Assembly: GCF_000208745.1 (NCBI RefSeq)
Contig: NC_030854.1
Coordinates: 29,679,300 to 29,743,299, forward strand
Reading direction: 5' to 3'
DNA from: Theobroma cacao
Lineage: Eukaryota > Streptophyta > Magnoliopsida > Malvales > Malvaceae
Length of the DNA stretch: 64,000 nucleotides
Shown here one piece after another: positions 37,671 to 49,555 of the stretch. Both the position numbers and the translations under genes were made by a program. The first letter of the stretch is position 1, and every line of letters begins with the position of its first letter. The notes beneath the pieces were generated by a model, which worked only from the letters and a program-made list of their open reading frames with translations, was not told the origin of the DNA and did no database searches.

Positions 37671-38748
37671 AAATGTAAGAGGGAAAGATATAAAAGAATA
37701 AGGTAAGAGAGGAAATGTATGAGAGAAAAAGGTTAGAGGGAAAAGGTAAGGGGGAGAAACACGTCTACTTTAGGAAAAAGTTAAGAGGAATACTCTCTAA
37801 ATTTTTCTATATCTGAGCCACCAAGCTAAGCTCTCCAGAACATCCCAATATGAACTAATCTATAAACTTTGCCATCTATTTTGAGTTATTTTCACTACCA
37901 TCCATGTGAAGTAGATATTCCACTCGTTCCATTTGTTCGGATTGCTCTTTATATAGCATTACACTATTGTAAAGTAACTTTTAGAAAATTAATAAGTTAG
38001 TAGCCAAAATCAAATATCTAAATTACCTCGTGCAAGAGAATTCATGGTGAATGAAATTCTTATACATCACTCAGTAAGATATAATAAAAAAATAAAATAG
38101 AATATAGAAATAAAGTAATTTAATCTCGTATGTGTGAGCATGTCTATATGAGACTTGTTTTGGGAGTTATGTCTTAAGTCTTAGAAAACGACAATTGCTT
38201 TATGCATACTACACATATTTCTTTTTCCCAGTACTATTTAAGACATGACATTGTTTTGCTAGGAAAACATTTTTAAAATGTAAAATAATTGAGAGTAACC
38301 CAATATCTTATGTGTATAACATTTTAATTTTTTAGTTTCTAGAAAAATAGCTAAAAGTAATGCATCATCTTATGCTTGGTACCACATTTTATTTATTAAT
38401 TTATTTATTTTCAATTTGCGTTTCTTAATTAGTTGCCCCCTGCATCATGTAAATTTTCTTATTAAAAGATTAAGAAAATTTTTATGCGCAAAGATAGGGT
38501 GATGCAATAAAACTTGTAAATAAAATAAAGATTTTAAGAAATAAATGAAATTTAAGAAAAAAAAATAGTAGTTCTAGGGTTGAAAAATAGTTTTATTTTT
38601 ATTTTTAAAAAAAGAAAGAGTAAGTTTTTTGTTCTTTTGTGCCTTAGGCACTGTGAGCGCATAGCGATCACATGCACATAGGGTTCATTGAGTGCACGGA
38701 TCCCTTACATGTGGGATTCTCTGCACGTAGACTTTGCCTTTATATATA

Positions 38749-38910
38749 CAGTAAAATCTCTATAAATTAATACTCGATAAATTAATATTTGACTTGTCTT
38801 AACATGGGACCAATGTGATGAATTAATAATTCGTTAACTTTGTAAGATAATACATTTAAAAAAATACATAGGTCCACTTAATATATAATTAATAATCTTC
38901 TTATACATCA
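38749..38910 (+). mobile_element. Emigrant-like terminal fragment
   Basis: cagtaaaatctctataaatt at 38749-38768 closely matches the Emigrant/Lemi terminal repeat and is preceded by TA. gataaattaatatttgact and tgggaccaa follow, as in that family. The opposite end was not found, so this is a fragment or a much decayed copy. Confidence 0.6.
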
Positions 38911-39317
38911 AAATTATATAAATGCATGACTTAATTAGGACTTTTTTAAAAATATGACTCTAACGTTACTTGTTTATTCTTGAAACTGATGTCTCATTGG
39001 ACCTCATCTCTAGTTGTTCTTAGTGCATTAACTTTTCATCTATCATTATTGATTTCTTTACACCTTTGAGATGAGAAACATTGTATGTAGTTTTACTGTT
39101 TGTGATATTGTATGTTCTTTGTTAGCTTTATTAGCTTTAAATTAATTACAATTTTGAAATGACAAAAATGATCAAAATTGCTTGAATGAGTTTTACACTT
39201 AAATTATCATGTTAAAAACTCCCATGCATTTGCTTTTTCTAGGTACTTAACATAGTTTTAAAGACATTACACTCTTAAATCTAAGATGTTTTGTCATCAT
39301 AAAAAAAGGAGGGAGAA

Positions 39318-40670
39318 TGTTGACTCCATGTGTTTTTTATGATAACAAAACATTCTTCATTCATTGATAATTATATTATTTGAGTGTATAGAAAAAAACT
39401 TAAATTCCTTAACATATTTGCTATTTGAAAGCAAGCCAATAAGATTGTTCAATTGCAAGAGTAGTTAATCAATTAAACAAGCAAAAAAGAAATAACTTAA
39501 TAAAGGCAGATTGGTCTTAATAGATTAACAAGAATCTTTACTTGATTAAGGAAATACTGAGCGTGCACCCGAATATTTGACTCATTGGTTGGTGCACAAT
39601 CTCCCTGCTTAAAGAGCAGGGTTCAAATCCCCCTTCTCCTAATTATTAAAAAAAAAAAATACTGGGCACTACACCAAAGTTGGATAGAAAAGTCTTAATC
39701 AGTTAACACAAGGCTTAATCAATTAAAAAGATATTAGATGCAAGACAAAAAGCATGTTAATCGATTAACCAAAAGGGTCAATTGATTAAATTTCAAACTT
39801 GGAGTACCCAAAAGCATCAAAATTCAAATCCAAAATGATGTTGACTGCTGAAAGGCACCAAATGAAGAAATTCAAATTCGAGGATTACTTAATCGGTTAA
39901 AATTTACTTTAATTGGTTAAAATTGAAGAAAAAGAAGTTTTAACCAGTTAAAGGGAAGATTAATCAATTAGAAGAAGGCTATTAAAAAATGTCACTTGAA
40001 GAATTTTGAAGATAAAAAGGTTTTACTTGATTAAAGTCCCCTGTCATTGATTAACACTATTTGTCTCTAATGACTAGAAACTATCTTTTAAGTATTTAAA
40101 GAGCTTTAAATGATCATAAATGTAAGAGAAAACCATCCAAGAGTAAGATTAGAGCCAATAAGTGTTTGAAAGTTCTCTTTTTCAAGTATACTTCACTCAT
40201 ATCTTTGAAAAAGTGATTGAGCTTAACTTTATATATCTTAAATCAACTAAGTGATCAATTGTACTTATTTTTTTTTCTCTATTTCTCATTTAGTTAGAGT
40301 GTGAAAGACACTTTAAGGGGTAAATTAAGCTTAGGAAAGCTTAAGTAATCTTGTAAGGGTTTTAAGCTTGGGTTAAAAGTTTTCCTAATAAAAGCTTGGT
40401 GGAGGTTGTCAATTCCATTGATTTAGTAAAGTTAGGTTGAAAATCCTTGATTGGGAGATGTAGTGGATGTAGGTCAAAGGGACTGAACCACTATAAATAC
40501 TTCTGTTTTGTTCACTTCTCTTTACCATCTTTTTACTTGGTGTCTTTTAGCCTTAACAAGTTTTAAACTCTCCATTTCAAAATCATTTAAAAGTTTTTCA
40601 AACTTAAGAGTTTCCTTTAGAATTTTTTTCAATGCTATTCACCCCCTCTAACACTCTATTGGGACCAACA
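39318..40670 (+). repeat. First LTR of the tandem Copia element
   Basis: It starts tgttgactccatg and ends gggaccaaca, with tggtatcaga (tRNA-Met-type primer site) at 40673. It is enriched in variants of the palindrome TTAATCGATTAA and carries a SINE at 39563-39656 that is absent from the second LTR. Confidence 0.88.
39563..39656 (+). mobile_element. Short tRNA-derived SINE, copy 3 (with empty-site control)
   Basis: A 94-bp insert is flanked by aaatactgagc (39552-39562) and aaatactgggc (39657-39667). It carries an A-box-like tgactcattggttggtgcac, a B-box-like gggttcaaatcc and an A tail. The second LTR reads gcagtactaggcac at the same site with no insert, so this copy landed after the LTRs were made. 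Confidence 0.9.
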
Positions 40671-40729
40671 AATGGTATCAGAATCTAACCTTTGATTTTA
40701 AAACTTAACATCCTAAGGGAAAGATCTAA

Positions 40730-42800
40730 TGGCTACTATAAATTATAATGTTTCTAAAGGTCAATCCATATTAGGCTTCCTCTATTTGATGGAACTAATT
40801 ACCAATATTGGAGTACTAGAATATACATTTAAATTAGAGTTTGTTACTATGAGATGTGGAATGTCATTACCAAAAGCCCTTTCATTCCTATGAACACAAA
40901 TTTGATTACTGGTCAGAAAACTCCCAAAAAGAAAGATAAGTGGACAAATATTGAAATGAGAAAAGTTCAAATAAACTTCAAAGCCATAAACACTCTCCAT
41001 TAAGCATTAGTTTTATAGAGTTTAATAAAATTTCTACATGCATAACTGCCTAGGAAATTTGGGAGAAACTAATGATCATCCACAAAGGTACTTTACAAGT
41101 TAAAGAGTCTAAGATCACCCTTCTTACTAATAGCTATGAAATGTTCAAAATGAAACTAGGAGAAGACATAACCATCATGTATGATCAGTTTACAAACATT
41201 ACCAACAGGCTCAAGAAACTTGGAAAAGTCATTCTAGAACATTAATTGGTAAAAATGTTGCTTAGAAGCTGACCAAATAGTTAGAAGCCAAAGGTGATTG
41301 TAATTCGAGAAGCCCAAAATCTAAATGTCATCACCCTATATAAGATATGTGGCTCATCTCTCACCTATGAACAAGAAATGAAAGAAGAAGAAAAAAAGAA
41401 AGAATCTAAAAAAGAAGTAGAAGTAAGAGCCAACTTTTGCTTGATGGCCAAAGATGAAGAACTTAAGGTAATTTCTAAATTATCTAACATTTCTTATGAT
41501 GAAATGCAAAATGAGTACAATTGTTTGTATTTTAAATTTGGAAAGTTAGCTTTAATGGATAAGGTTTTGAAAAAGAAAGCTTTGTCTTTAAATGATGAAT
41601 TAAAAAAGATTAAATGTGATTTCAAATCAATTTTTGATTAAAAAGAAACATTTTTTAAATTGAGTTAAAGCATTCCAAAAATCAATTTTGAATCTTTAAA
41701 GTTAGAACTAAAGAGCAATTGCAAAAGGCATTGGATACAAATGATGCTTTCAAAGCTGCAATGGAAGAGAGTTAAAAATTGAAATTGAACAAAGAAGTTA
41801 AACCAATAGTAAATGCTGTTTTTAAGAGGAAAAATGATGTATCTTCATTCCATTGTTATGCTTGTGGCAAAAGAAGTGATCTCTCTTATGATTGTTATCG
41901 TAGGGGTAATAACCTCTCAAAAACCAAAATAATTTATGTGCCTAAAGGTTTTTTATGTGCTTACTAACCCTTAATATCAACGTATGTTATCTTTGAAAAA
42001 GAAATGAAAAATTATTTTGTAGGTTGAGCAAAAGTAAAAGGAACAACATTTGAAAGCTCCACCGAAGGAAAGACAGCCTTGGTACTTTGATAATGGCTGC
42101 TTAAGGCACATGACTAGAAATGAAAATATATTTGTCAAGCTTGTTAGAAAGAAAAACGATAGTCTCTCTTTTGGTGACAACTCCAAATGTATCATCCAAG
42201 GAATTGGAACCATTTGCAACACTTTTTAAACTCAAATCAAGCATGTTTTACTTACTGAACATCTAAAGCATAACTTATTAGGTATTAGTCATCTTTGTAA
42301 TAGAGGATTTAGAGTTTTCTATGATTCTCATGTGATTGACATTAATTTAACAAAGTTGTATTCATTAGCAAAAGGTTTGAAAATATTTATGTGAATTTGA
42401 GAAAATGAATTTGAAATACAAGAAAATGCTTTCAAAATTTAATGTTGAAAATGATTTCTTAATGAAACTAACTATTGATTTGGAAAAAGAAAAGGAAAAA
42501 TAGAAAATGTATTTTGAAGCCTACTAAAAGAAAATTGACATTTTGGAAAAAAAGAATTTAGATATTAAAATAATACTTGAAGATTTGACATATAAAAAGA
42601 CAAAAGTTTCATGAATTCCCTACTTTCAAAATTGACCAAATGCAATTATTGTAACTTTCATGGTCATATTTCACACACTTGTTCAATTAAGAAATATTTA
42701 CCTTATCGAGTTAAACAAATGTGGATTTCAAAAGAACTTTGTAATTAATGAGACTAACTATCAAGGATCCAAAGCAATCTAGATACCAAAGATTAAATGA
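40730..42800 (+). pseudogene. Copia gag and protease-region remnants
   Basis: The remnants follow Copia order: FDGTNYQYW-like and SPFIPMNTNLITGQKTPKK text near 40780-40960, EDITIMYDQFTNITNRLKKL near 41160-41220, then EEKKKESKKEVEVRANFCLM (41294-41641), a zinc-knuckle relic HCYACGKRSDLSYDC near 41850, and the protease/pre-integrase start WYFDNGCLRHMTRNENIF near 42080-42130 followed by NSKCIIQGIGTIC. The usual DSG reads DNG. A second knuckle-like CNFHGHISHTC lies near 42650. Frequent stops; no integrase, RT or RNase H follows. Confidence 0.8.
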
Positions 42801-45245
42801 AAAGTATCTCTTGTAGATGTGCTAGAGCAAGGAGATATATATTCTTGAATATTGAATGCCCTCTAGACACACAATGGAAATTAGGTGATTTTTATACCAA
42901 AAGTCATTTATTTGTGAAATTTTGAACTTTGGTTGTTTGCTCTTATTTTGCTTGGTTGTCAAATTCTTGAGATTGATTGATTTAGCTTGGTTTTTGTTTG
43001 CTTGTTTAATTGGGAACTTTGATTGTTTTTTCATGCTTAAATATTAAGTGTATAATTCTTTGTTTACTCTCATTTGAGTTATAATGATAAATTTTTGTTA
43101 TGTAATTTGATTTGATTTTGTACATGCTATAAATTGTATAATCTTGAAGGAAGTATGAGCCTAAATATTGAGTATGTGCTTATGTTTAATCTTGAATATA
43201 TTCTCATGCTTATGCCAAAAGTTTTTTTTTTTTATAGAAAATTACTTGTTTATATATTTTTGATTTTTTATTGATTTTGCTTGATTGTGGAAAATTGTTT
43301 TGCTATAAAATTCCTCATGTTTTGTGAAATTGATTTTATATTTTTTCAGGGAAAATGATTTTTGAGCATATTTTTAAGCATAAAAGGTCGATGTTGATTG
43401 ATTTACATAATTGCCTATTCTAGTAACATAAACAAGGAAAATTGAGTCTAAAGATTTAACTTTGTGATTTCCTTGTGTCTAATTAGATAATTTGACCACT
43501 TGCACAACTTTGCTTTCAAATTTAAAACTTATTTGAATGTTTCAAGTTGGCTAAAATTGGGCATGATAAGCTTTAACTACTTGAATTGGTATTTTTAAAG
43601 CAAGATGAGCTTATATGAGATGTTTGCCACCATTAAGTTTATAATGATTTATGAATTAGGCAAGTTTGTTTCATGATAAAAATACTTATTGAGTTGTTCT
43701 TATTGGATGTGCATGCTTGCTTGTAAGCTTGAATGACCATAAGGGTATTTGGGCACAATTTTAAGGTATTTGAAAATGACCCTTGGAATGCATAAACTTG
43801 ATTCATTTGCTTATTGCATATTTTATAAATCATTTAGAACATAATTAAACTAAATTGAATGACCTTGAGCTTATGATTTTACACAAAGCATGTCCAACTC
43901 AAATCTTATGTGTTTTAAATGCAAAAATTTTGAAAAGAGAGATTAAACCTTTTTGTTCTCTTTGATTGAATTGATTTGAATGATGTTTTTGATGAACTTA
44001 TATCAAATATGCTTTAATCTCTTGTTTTGATCGATTAAAAGTTGTTTTATGTGCTTAAAATAGGGTTTTAATTGGTTAAAATCATGGTTTAATTGATTAA
44101 AGTGGTCTTGGAAACTTGGAAAGTACACTTTAATCAATTAACTTGGAGTTTTAACTAATTAAAATGTTTTGAAATTGTGATGTGAAAAAGGTTTTAAGGT
44201 TTAAACAATTAAGTATTTCTCAATGATGATTCTTGGCCCTTAGAAATGTGCATGATTAACACTCTCATGATCATTTGGTGCAAACACATTGCAAAACTTG
44301 TTGAGAAATGGAAAAACTCTCATGAACGCTTGAATTTGATTTTTCCAGACATGGCACTCATACCGATCTTATAAACTCTCACGCATTTACAATGATAAAG
44401 ATTGAAATATGAGAAATTGTTCGTAAATGCTTTAATTTCTCGAATTTATTATTTCTCATATGCTTACATTGAAAATCATTTCTTGAGAATTACAATGTTC
44501 AAATGCTTAGTCTAGGAACAATTGTTGAAATATGCTTTATGTTTGTGCTTAAATGATTGTTTCAAGATTGATTTCTTAATTATGCATATGAATTTGATTA
44601 GGATGAACTCATTAAACTAAATGAAAAATATTTTTTGTTTATCTATTATTTTAGTCAGGTCACATGCTTACTAGACATTTAATCTTGCTTGACCTTAATG
44701 ATTGAAGTTTAAAACTTAACTTAAGTAATAGAATTACTTATGGTACCTAATTGCATAACTCAAGTCAAGTTTGATCATGACATATATTGTGTGTTGATAG
44801 TTGAAATTTATTTTGAATATACATTTGAATGTTAACTATGTCTTCATTAAGCCTTAATGTTTGTATAATCTAAAGATTTTGTGTGCATCCAACTTTAGCT
44901 TATAAGATATCATAAATAACTTGACATGTCAAACGAAAAATGGTCTATAGCTTTAGTTAGCAATGAATACCTAATGTGCTTTGATTGGATATCTCTTTCT
45001 TAAATCTTGACAATTGGTATTTATTCATGATTAAATGTTCACTTTTAACATATTCATGATTTGAGTACTTTATTTTCAATATTCCATAACAATTGATATC
45101 ACTCATGAATAATGAATTATTGAGAAATAGCATGTACCTTGAATTTCAATACTTGCATATTGTTGATTGGTATATGTATATGTCTATATAATTTTTTTTT
45201 TTAAAAAATTATATTCATGCTTGCATTTCGTAAAACAAATTAGAT

Positions 45246-45338
45246 TCATGATTAATGAAAATAGCCATTTGATTTCTTATAATCATGTTGATTCATGATT
45301 AATGAAAATAGCCATTTGATTTCTTATAATCATGTTTT
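45246..45338. repeat. Perfect tandem duplication of about 47 bp
   Basis: ttcatgattaatgaaaatag and ccatttgatttcttataatc occur twice head to tail without change, indicating a recent duplication. Confidence 0.9.
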
Positions 45339-45524
45339 TGCTTACTTGATCATAATATTCTTTTACATGATTCCAATAAGTGCAAAATGCTTTGGTAATG
45401 CTTCATTAACAATGATATTTTCTTGATGTGAAAATTCTCCTTGAATTACTAGTGTCAGACATGATTTGGAGTACATTTCTTGTAATGCTTGCTTGATGGC
45501 GATAATGATTGTGAATACATAATG

Positions 45525-45625
45525 ACTGCTTGATGAAAATTGAGAATGCTTAATGATGCTTGATGAAAATTGAGAATGATGAATGACACTTGATGATAAT
45601 TGAGAATGATACTTGATGACGAGTG
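45525..45625. repeat. Short tandem repeats of 30-33 bp
   Basis: tgcttgatgaaaattgagaa recurs three times with variants (cttgatgataattgagaat), producing a Ser/His-rich spurious reading frame on the minus strand. Confidence 0.85.
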
Positions 45626-47040
45626 ATATCTTGGACATGCCTTAGAACTACCTTGCACATATTTCTTGAAAATATGAGTATTGGAAGCATATGTTGAGCA
45701 TCTTTTTAAATGCTCATACTAATCTAGTTCCATAAATATTTAAATATTAGATGAACATGTTGAATATCTACTTAAATACTCATTTATTTTAGGCTCATGA
45801 TTTCTCTCCTAACAAATGGCCTTTTAACAATTGGTAACTTGTTAGTTTCATGATTTCTCTAAAAGGGAGTAAGATTATACTTTAAAGTGATTATTTTCCT
45901 TGTCACTTCTCCTTTTGTTTCATGATTTCCTTTATTAACAATTGATATTGACCTAATGATTTATTAAGGAGGAGTCAATCATTGACATATATATTTGCAT
46001 GAATTTTTTCAATCAAAGTTGGTGTCATTAGCACTTGGTATCTTCAACAACAAGTTGTAGTGAGAATCCAACATTTGGTGTCTTTCACTGTTGGTAATAT
46101 CTTTTAAACACCGAAATAATATTGCATTTTACATTGCTTCTCACTTATGCTTGAATGTTGAAATCAACAAGTGATATCAAGTTTCTTAATTCATCCCAAA
46201 CATTGATATAAAGTTTTAAGTTCATTCAATTCGCATCTAGCTTTAAATTAATATCAAGCCCTATATTGTGTCTTCTCACTTGAGCTTTAAAATTCATTAA
46301 ATCTTTATTAAATGTGTCTTGTAATTAACAAATTGATATGCTTGGTATGTTTAATGTCCTTTCAAAAAAAAAAAAAGCCTTCCCTAGTGGTTTGCCAATT
46401 GGTATAATAAGCTTTAAAATGATTTTATCCTTCATAATTGATTTTGTGCTTATGTAATTTTACAAAGGAGGAGCTTTTATTTAAATCTATCAATTGGTTT
46501 CTTGAACTTAACATTGATTTCTAATAATTAGTATATTCCTTATTGCTCTTGTTATGGTTTGCAAATTGTTGTGCATATTCTGCTTTTATCTTCCTTTATG
46601 ATGTAACAAAAGAAAGGGGGAGATATGAGAAAATTTACATATTCAAAAAGGAATATTTGACATTGTAGCTTTAATCAAGTTTGAACTTTGCAACCATTAC
46701 TGGGGAGTTTTTCAAATCTTTAAATATTTTATAAAAGCTTAACATTTCAAATCAAAGTACTTCACGATTAAACTTAAGGGGAGTATTTTAACAAGCAAAT
46801 TTTACTCAAAAGTTTTTGTGATATCAAAAAGGGGAAGATCATTAGCTTTATTTGCTCTAAATTGATTATTGTTTTGAAATGAAAAAAATTATTAAAATTG
46901 TTTGAATGAGTTTTGCACTTAAACTATTCATGTTAAAAACTCCCATGCATTTGCTTTTTCTAAGCACTTAACATAGTTTTCAAGACATCACACTCTTAAA
47001 TCTAAAGGTGTTTTGTCACTATAAAAAAAAAAAGGGTGAA

Positions 47041-48244
47041 TGTTGACTCCATGTATTTTTAATGAAAACAAAACATTCTTCATTTATTGATGTCTAATTA
47101 TATTATTTAAGTGTGCAGGAGTAAGCTTAATATATTATTTGAGTATACAGAAGAAAGCTTAAATTCCTTAACATATTTGTTGTTTGAAAGCAAGTCAAAA
47201 AGCTTGTTCAATTGCAAAATCAGTTAATCAATTAAACAAGCAAATAAGAAATAACTTAATGAAGATAAATTGTTCTTCATCAATTAACAAGCATATTTAA
47301 TCGATTAAGGCAGTACTAGGCACTAACACAAAGTTAGATAGAAAAGTCATAATCAGTTAACATAAGGCTTAATCGATTAAGAGGGTACTAAATGTAAAAC
47401 AAAAAGCATGTTAATCGATTAACCAAATGGGTCAATCGATTAAGGCTCAAATTTCGACTACCTAAAAGCGTCAAAATTCAAATCCAAAATAACGTTTACT
47501 ATTGAAGGTGCCAAATGAAAAATTCAAATTCAAAGATTTCTTAATTGGTTAAAGTTTATTTTAATTGGTTAAAATTGACGGAAGGAAAGTTTCAATTAGT
47601 TAAAGGGAAGATTAATTGATAAACGCTATGGAGTAGACTACAAGGCAAAAAAGCTTCAATCGGTTAAAGCATATCTTAATCGATTAAAAAAACTATTGGT
47701 AAAAATTTGAAAAAGAACGCAAAAAGATAAAATACCAGGTAGAACTAATTCTAAATTGTCTCTAAGAAGTAGAAATTATCTTCTAAGTATTTAAAGAGCT
47801 TCAAACGGTCATAAATGTAAGAGAGAACCATCCAAGAGTAAGATTAAAGCCAAGAAGCGTTAGAAATTCTCTTTTCAAGTGTGCTTCACTCTTATCTTTA
47901 AAAAAGTGTTTGAACTTAACTTCGTATATCTCAGATAAGCTAGGTGATCAATTATACTTCATCTTGTCTCTATTTCTTGCTTGCTTGGAGTGTGGGGGAC
48001 ACTTTAAGCGATATACTGAGCTTAAAAAGCTTAGAAAATCTTGTTAGGGTTTTGATCTTTGGTTAAAAGCTTACCTTCGTGGATGTTGTCAATTCCACTA
48101 ATTTAATAAAGTTAGATTGAAAATCCTTGATTATGAGATCAAGATAGTGGATGTAGGTTAAGGGGACAGAACCATTATAAATACTTGTGTTTTGTCTACT
48201 TTTTTTTATTGTCTCTTTACTTGGTGTCTTTTAGCCTTAACAAG
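47041..48244 (+). repeat. Second, 3'-truncated LTR of the tandem Copia element
   Basis: It begins tgttgactccatg after a purine tract and follows the first LTR to ttagccttaacaag, where homology ends about 130 bp short of the CAACA terminus. It is next to a duplicated agtaaacataaaagct. Confidence 0.85.
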
Positions 48245-48309
48245 AGTAAACATAAAAGCTTTATATAAGTAAACATAAAAGCTACGGTTAGTTTGTGAAA
48301 TTTTATGAT

Positions 48310-48600
48310 ATGTCTAAGAATGAGTAATAAAGCTTGTAGCTGATAACATAATATCATTACAATCAAATTATGAGTGATAAAGCATGCAACTAAAATAAAG
48401 ATAATGAACTACGGTCAAAGAATGAGCGATAAAGCTTGTTACCAATAGCATAATATTGTTGTAACTAAAGTATGAGTAATAAAGCTTGTGGTTGAAATAA
48501 GAGTGATTAAGTATGGCTAAAGAATGAACGATAAAGCCTGTGGCTTATAGTATGATATAATTGCAACCAAAATATGAGCGATAAAGCTTGCGGATGAAAT
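48310..48600. repeat. Minisatellite with alternating half-units
   Basis: Six copies of a core of the form tgagYgataaagcttgt are spaced about 50-54 bp apart (near 48320, 48372, 48423, 48472, 48526, 48577). Odd copies are preceded by aagaa and even copies by a tat/atta word, so the true period is about 105 bp. No coding frame is kept. Confidence 0.85.
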
Positions 48601-48899
48601 ATGAATTTCTTTTCTTTCCAAATGTCAAATTTCAATACTAAAATAATGAAAAGTCAAACTCATAGAAGTATCATACTTGAGTGGAAAATGGGTTATTCTA
48701 AATCTGTTTTTCCTAATCAATAACTCTTTTACTTGCACTTTTTTATGGAATATTCTATGTTTAGTCTCTATATTTAAGAGTTAATGACCAACTGTTTAGT
48801 GATAATCACAATATGTTAGGTTAGACTTCTCCACTACTATTGATGGTCATGTCACATTAGGCAAGTTCACTCATCCATCTCTAATTCATTCACAGAGAA

Positions 48900-49555
48900 A
48901 CACTCTCACTTCATCTAGAGGGAATGAAAATGGTGAAGGAGAATCAACTTTTTCATTTTGTCTTCTTCTTTAAGTCCCTTATCTAGGATGTAGATTAAGT
49001 CGAGGGCCTCTTCTTTCTCTACCACCTCTTTAAATTGCATTAATTATAAAGGTACTTCTCTTCTCAAAATGGCTAGCTCTCAAAGTCATATTATCAGTGT
49101 TTTGTGCAGCTTCAACCAAAGTAGTGAAAATAGAAAAATGTAAGTTTTCCAAGTGCAACTTATACTCGTCAAACATGCATTGAATGCAAACTTTCACCAA
49201 CTCTTTCTTGTCTTGAGACTTTTATATATCCAACATCCTTTCTTTGAAAAGTTAAATATATTCCAGGAGATCTTCCTTAAACTTTTGATGTTTCTTCCTA
49301 AGTCAACAAAAGTAACCTTATCTTGAGTATAAAAGAACTTATCTCCAAATATCTTACACATTTGACTCTAAGATTCCACGTAATTATGGGTAAGATTTAC
49401 ATACCATGTATAAGCCTATTCCATAAGAAACTTAAAGAACTTTTTAAACTTTAAATCATCATCCAATGTCACTACTCCGAGTGTTTCTACAAACTTCATA
49501 ACACGCTTTCATGCATACTTGATCTTACTAAATTGCTTGAACTTGGGACTACCGT
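48900..49555 (-). pseudogene. Ty3/Gypsy gag relic, right part
   Basis: Minus-strand translation gives PKFKQFSKIKYA, VMKFVETLGVVTLDDDLKFK, AYTWYVNLTHNYVES and FGDKFFYTQDKVT, the retrotransposon gag pattern with its AxxWYxxL core. Several stops are present. The frame continues on the far side of the solo LTR, at 52420 and beyond (AKPYPNDYG). Confidence 0.75.

Larger units (their letters stand above)
42801..46837 (+). other. Non-coding filler of the Copia element
   Basis: Four kilobases of AT-rich, T-biased sequence occupy the place where integrase, RT and RNase H should be. No protein motifs were found in any frame. It includes short tandem repeats (45246-45338 and 45525-45625) and several aatcgattaa-like words near 44030-44200. 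Confidence 0.6.
39118..48244 (+). mobile_element. Non-autonomous Copia element in a tandem LTR arrangement
   Basis: A complete LTR (39318-40670, TGTTG to CAACA), a 6.4-kb internal region (40671-47040) and a second LTR (47041-48244, truncated by about 130 bp) are present. The 200 bp before the first LTR (39118-39317) match the 200 bp before the second (46838-47040), including the aaaaaaaggagggagaa purine tract. The first LTR is therefore the 3' LTR of an upstream element as well as the 5' LTR of this one: LTR-internal-LTR units share an LTR after recombination. The internal region holds gag and protease remnants only; most of 42,800-46,800 has no pol coding. Confidence 0.85.

Noticed and set aside
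45363..45658. Ser/His-rich frames on the minus strand
   Set aside because: They are produced by 30-33 bp tandem repeats in the non-coding filler of a Copia element.
45246..48600. CRISPR-like arrays
   Set aside because: The repeats are adjacent or imperfect and lie in plant transposon DNA; no spacers of even length and no cas genes.
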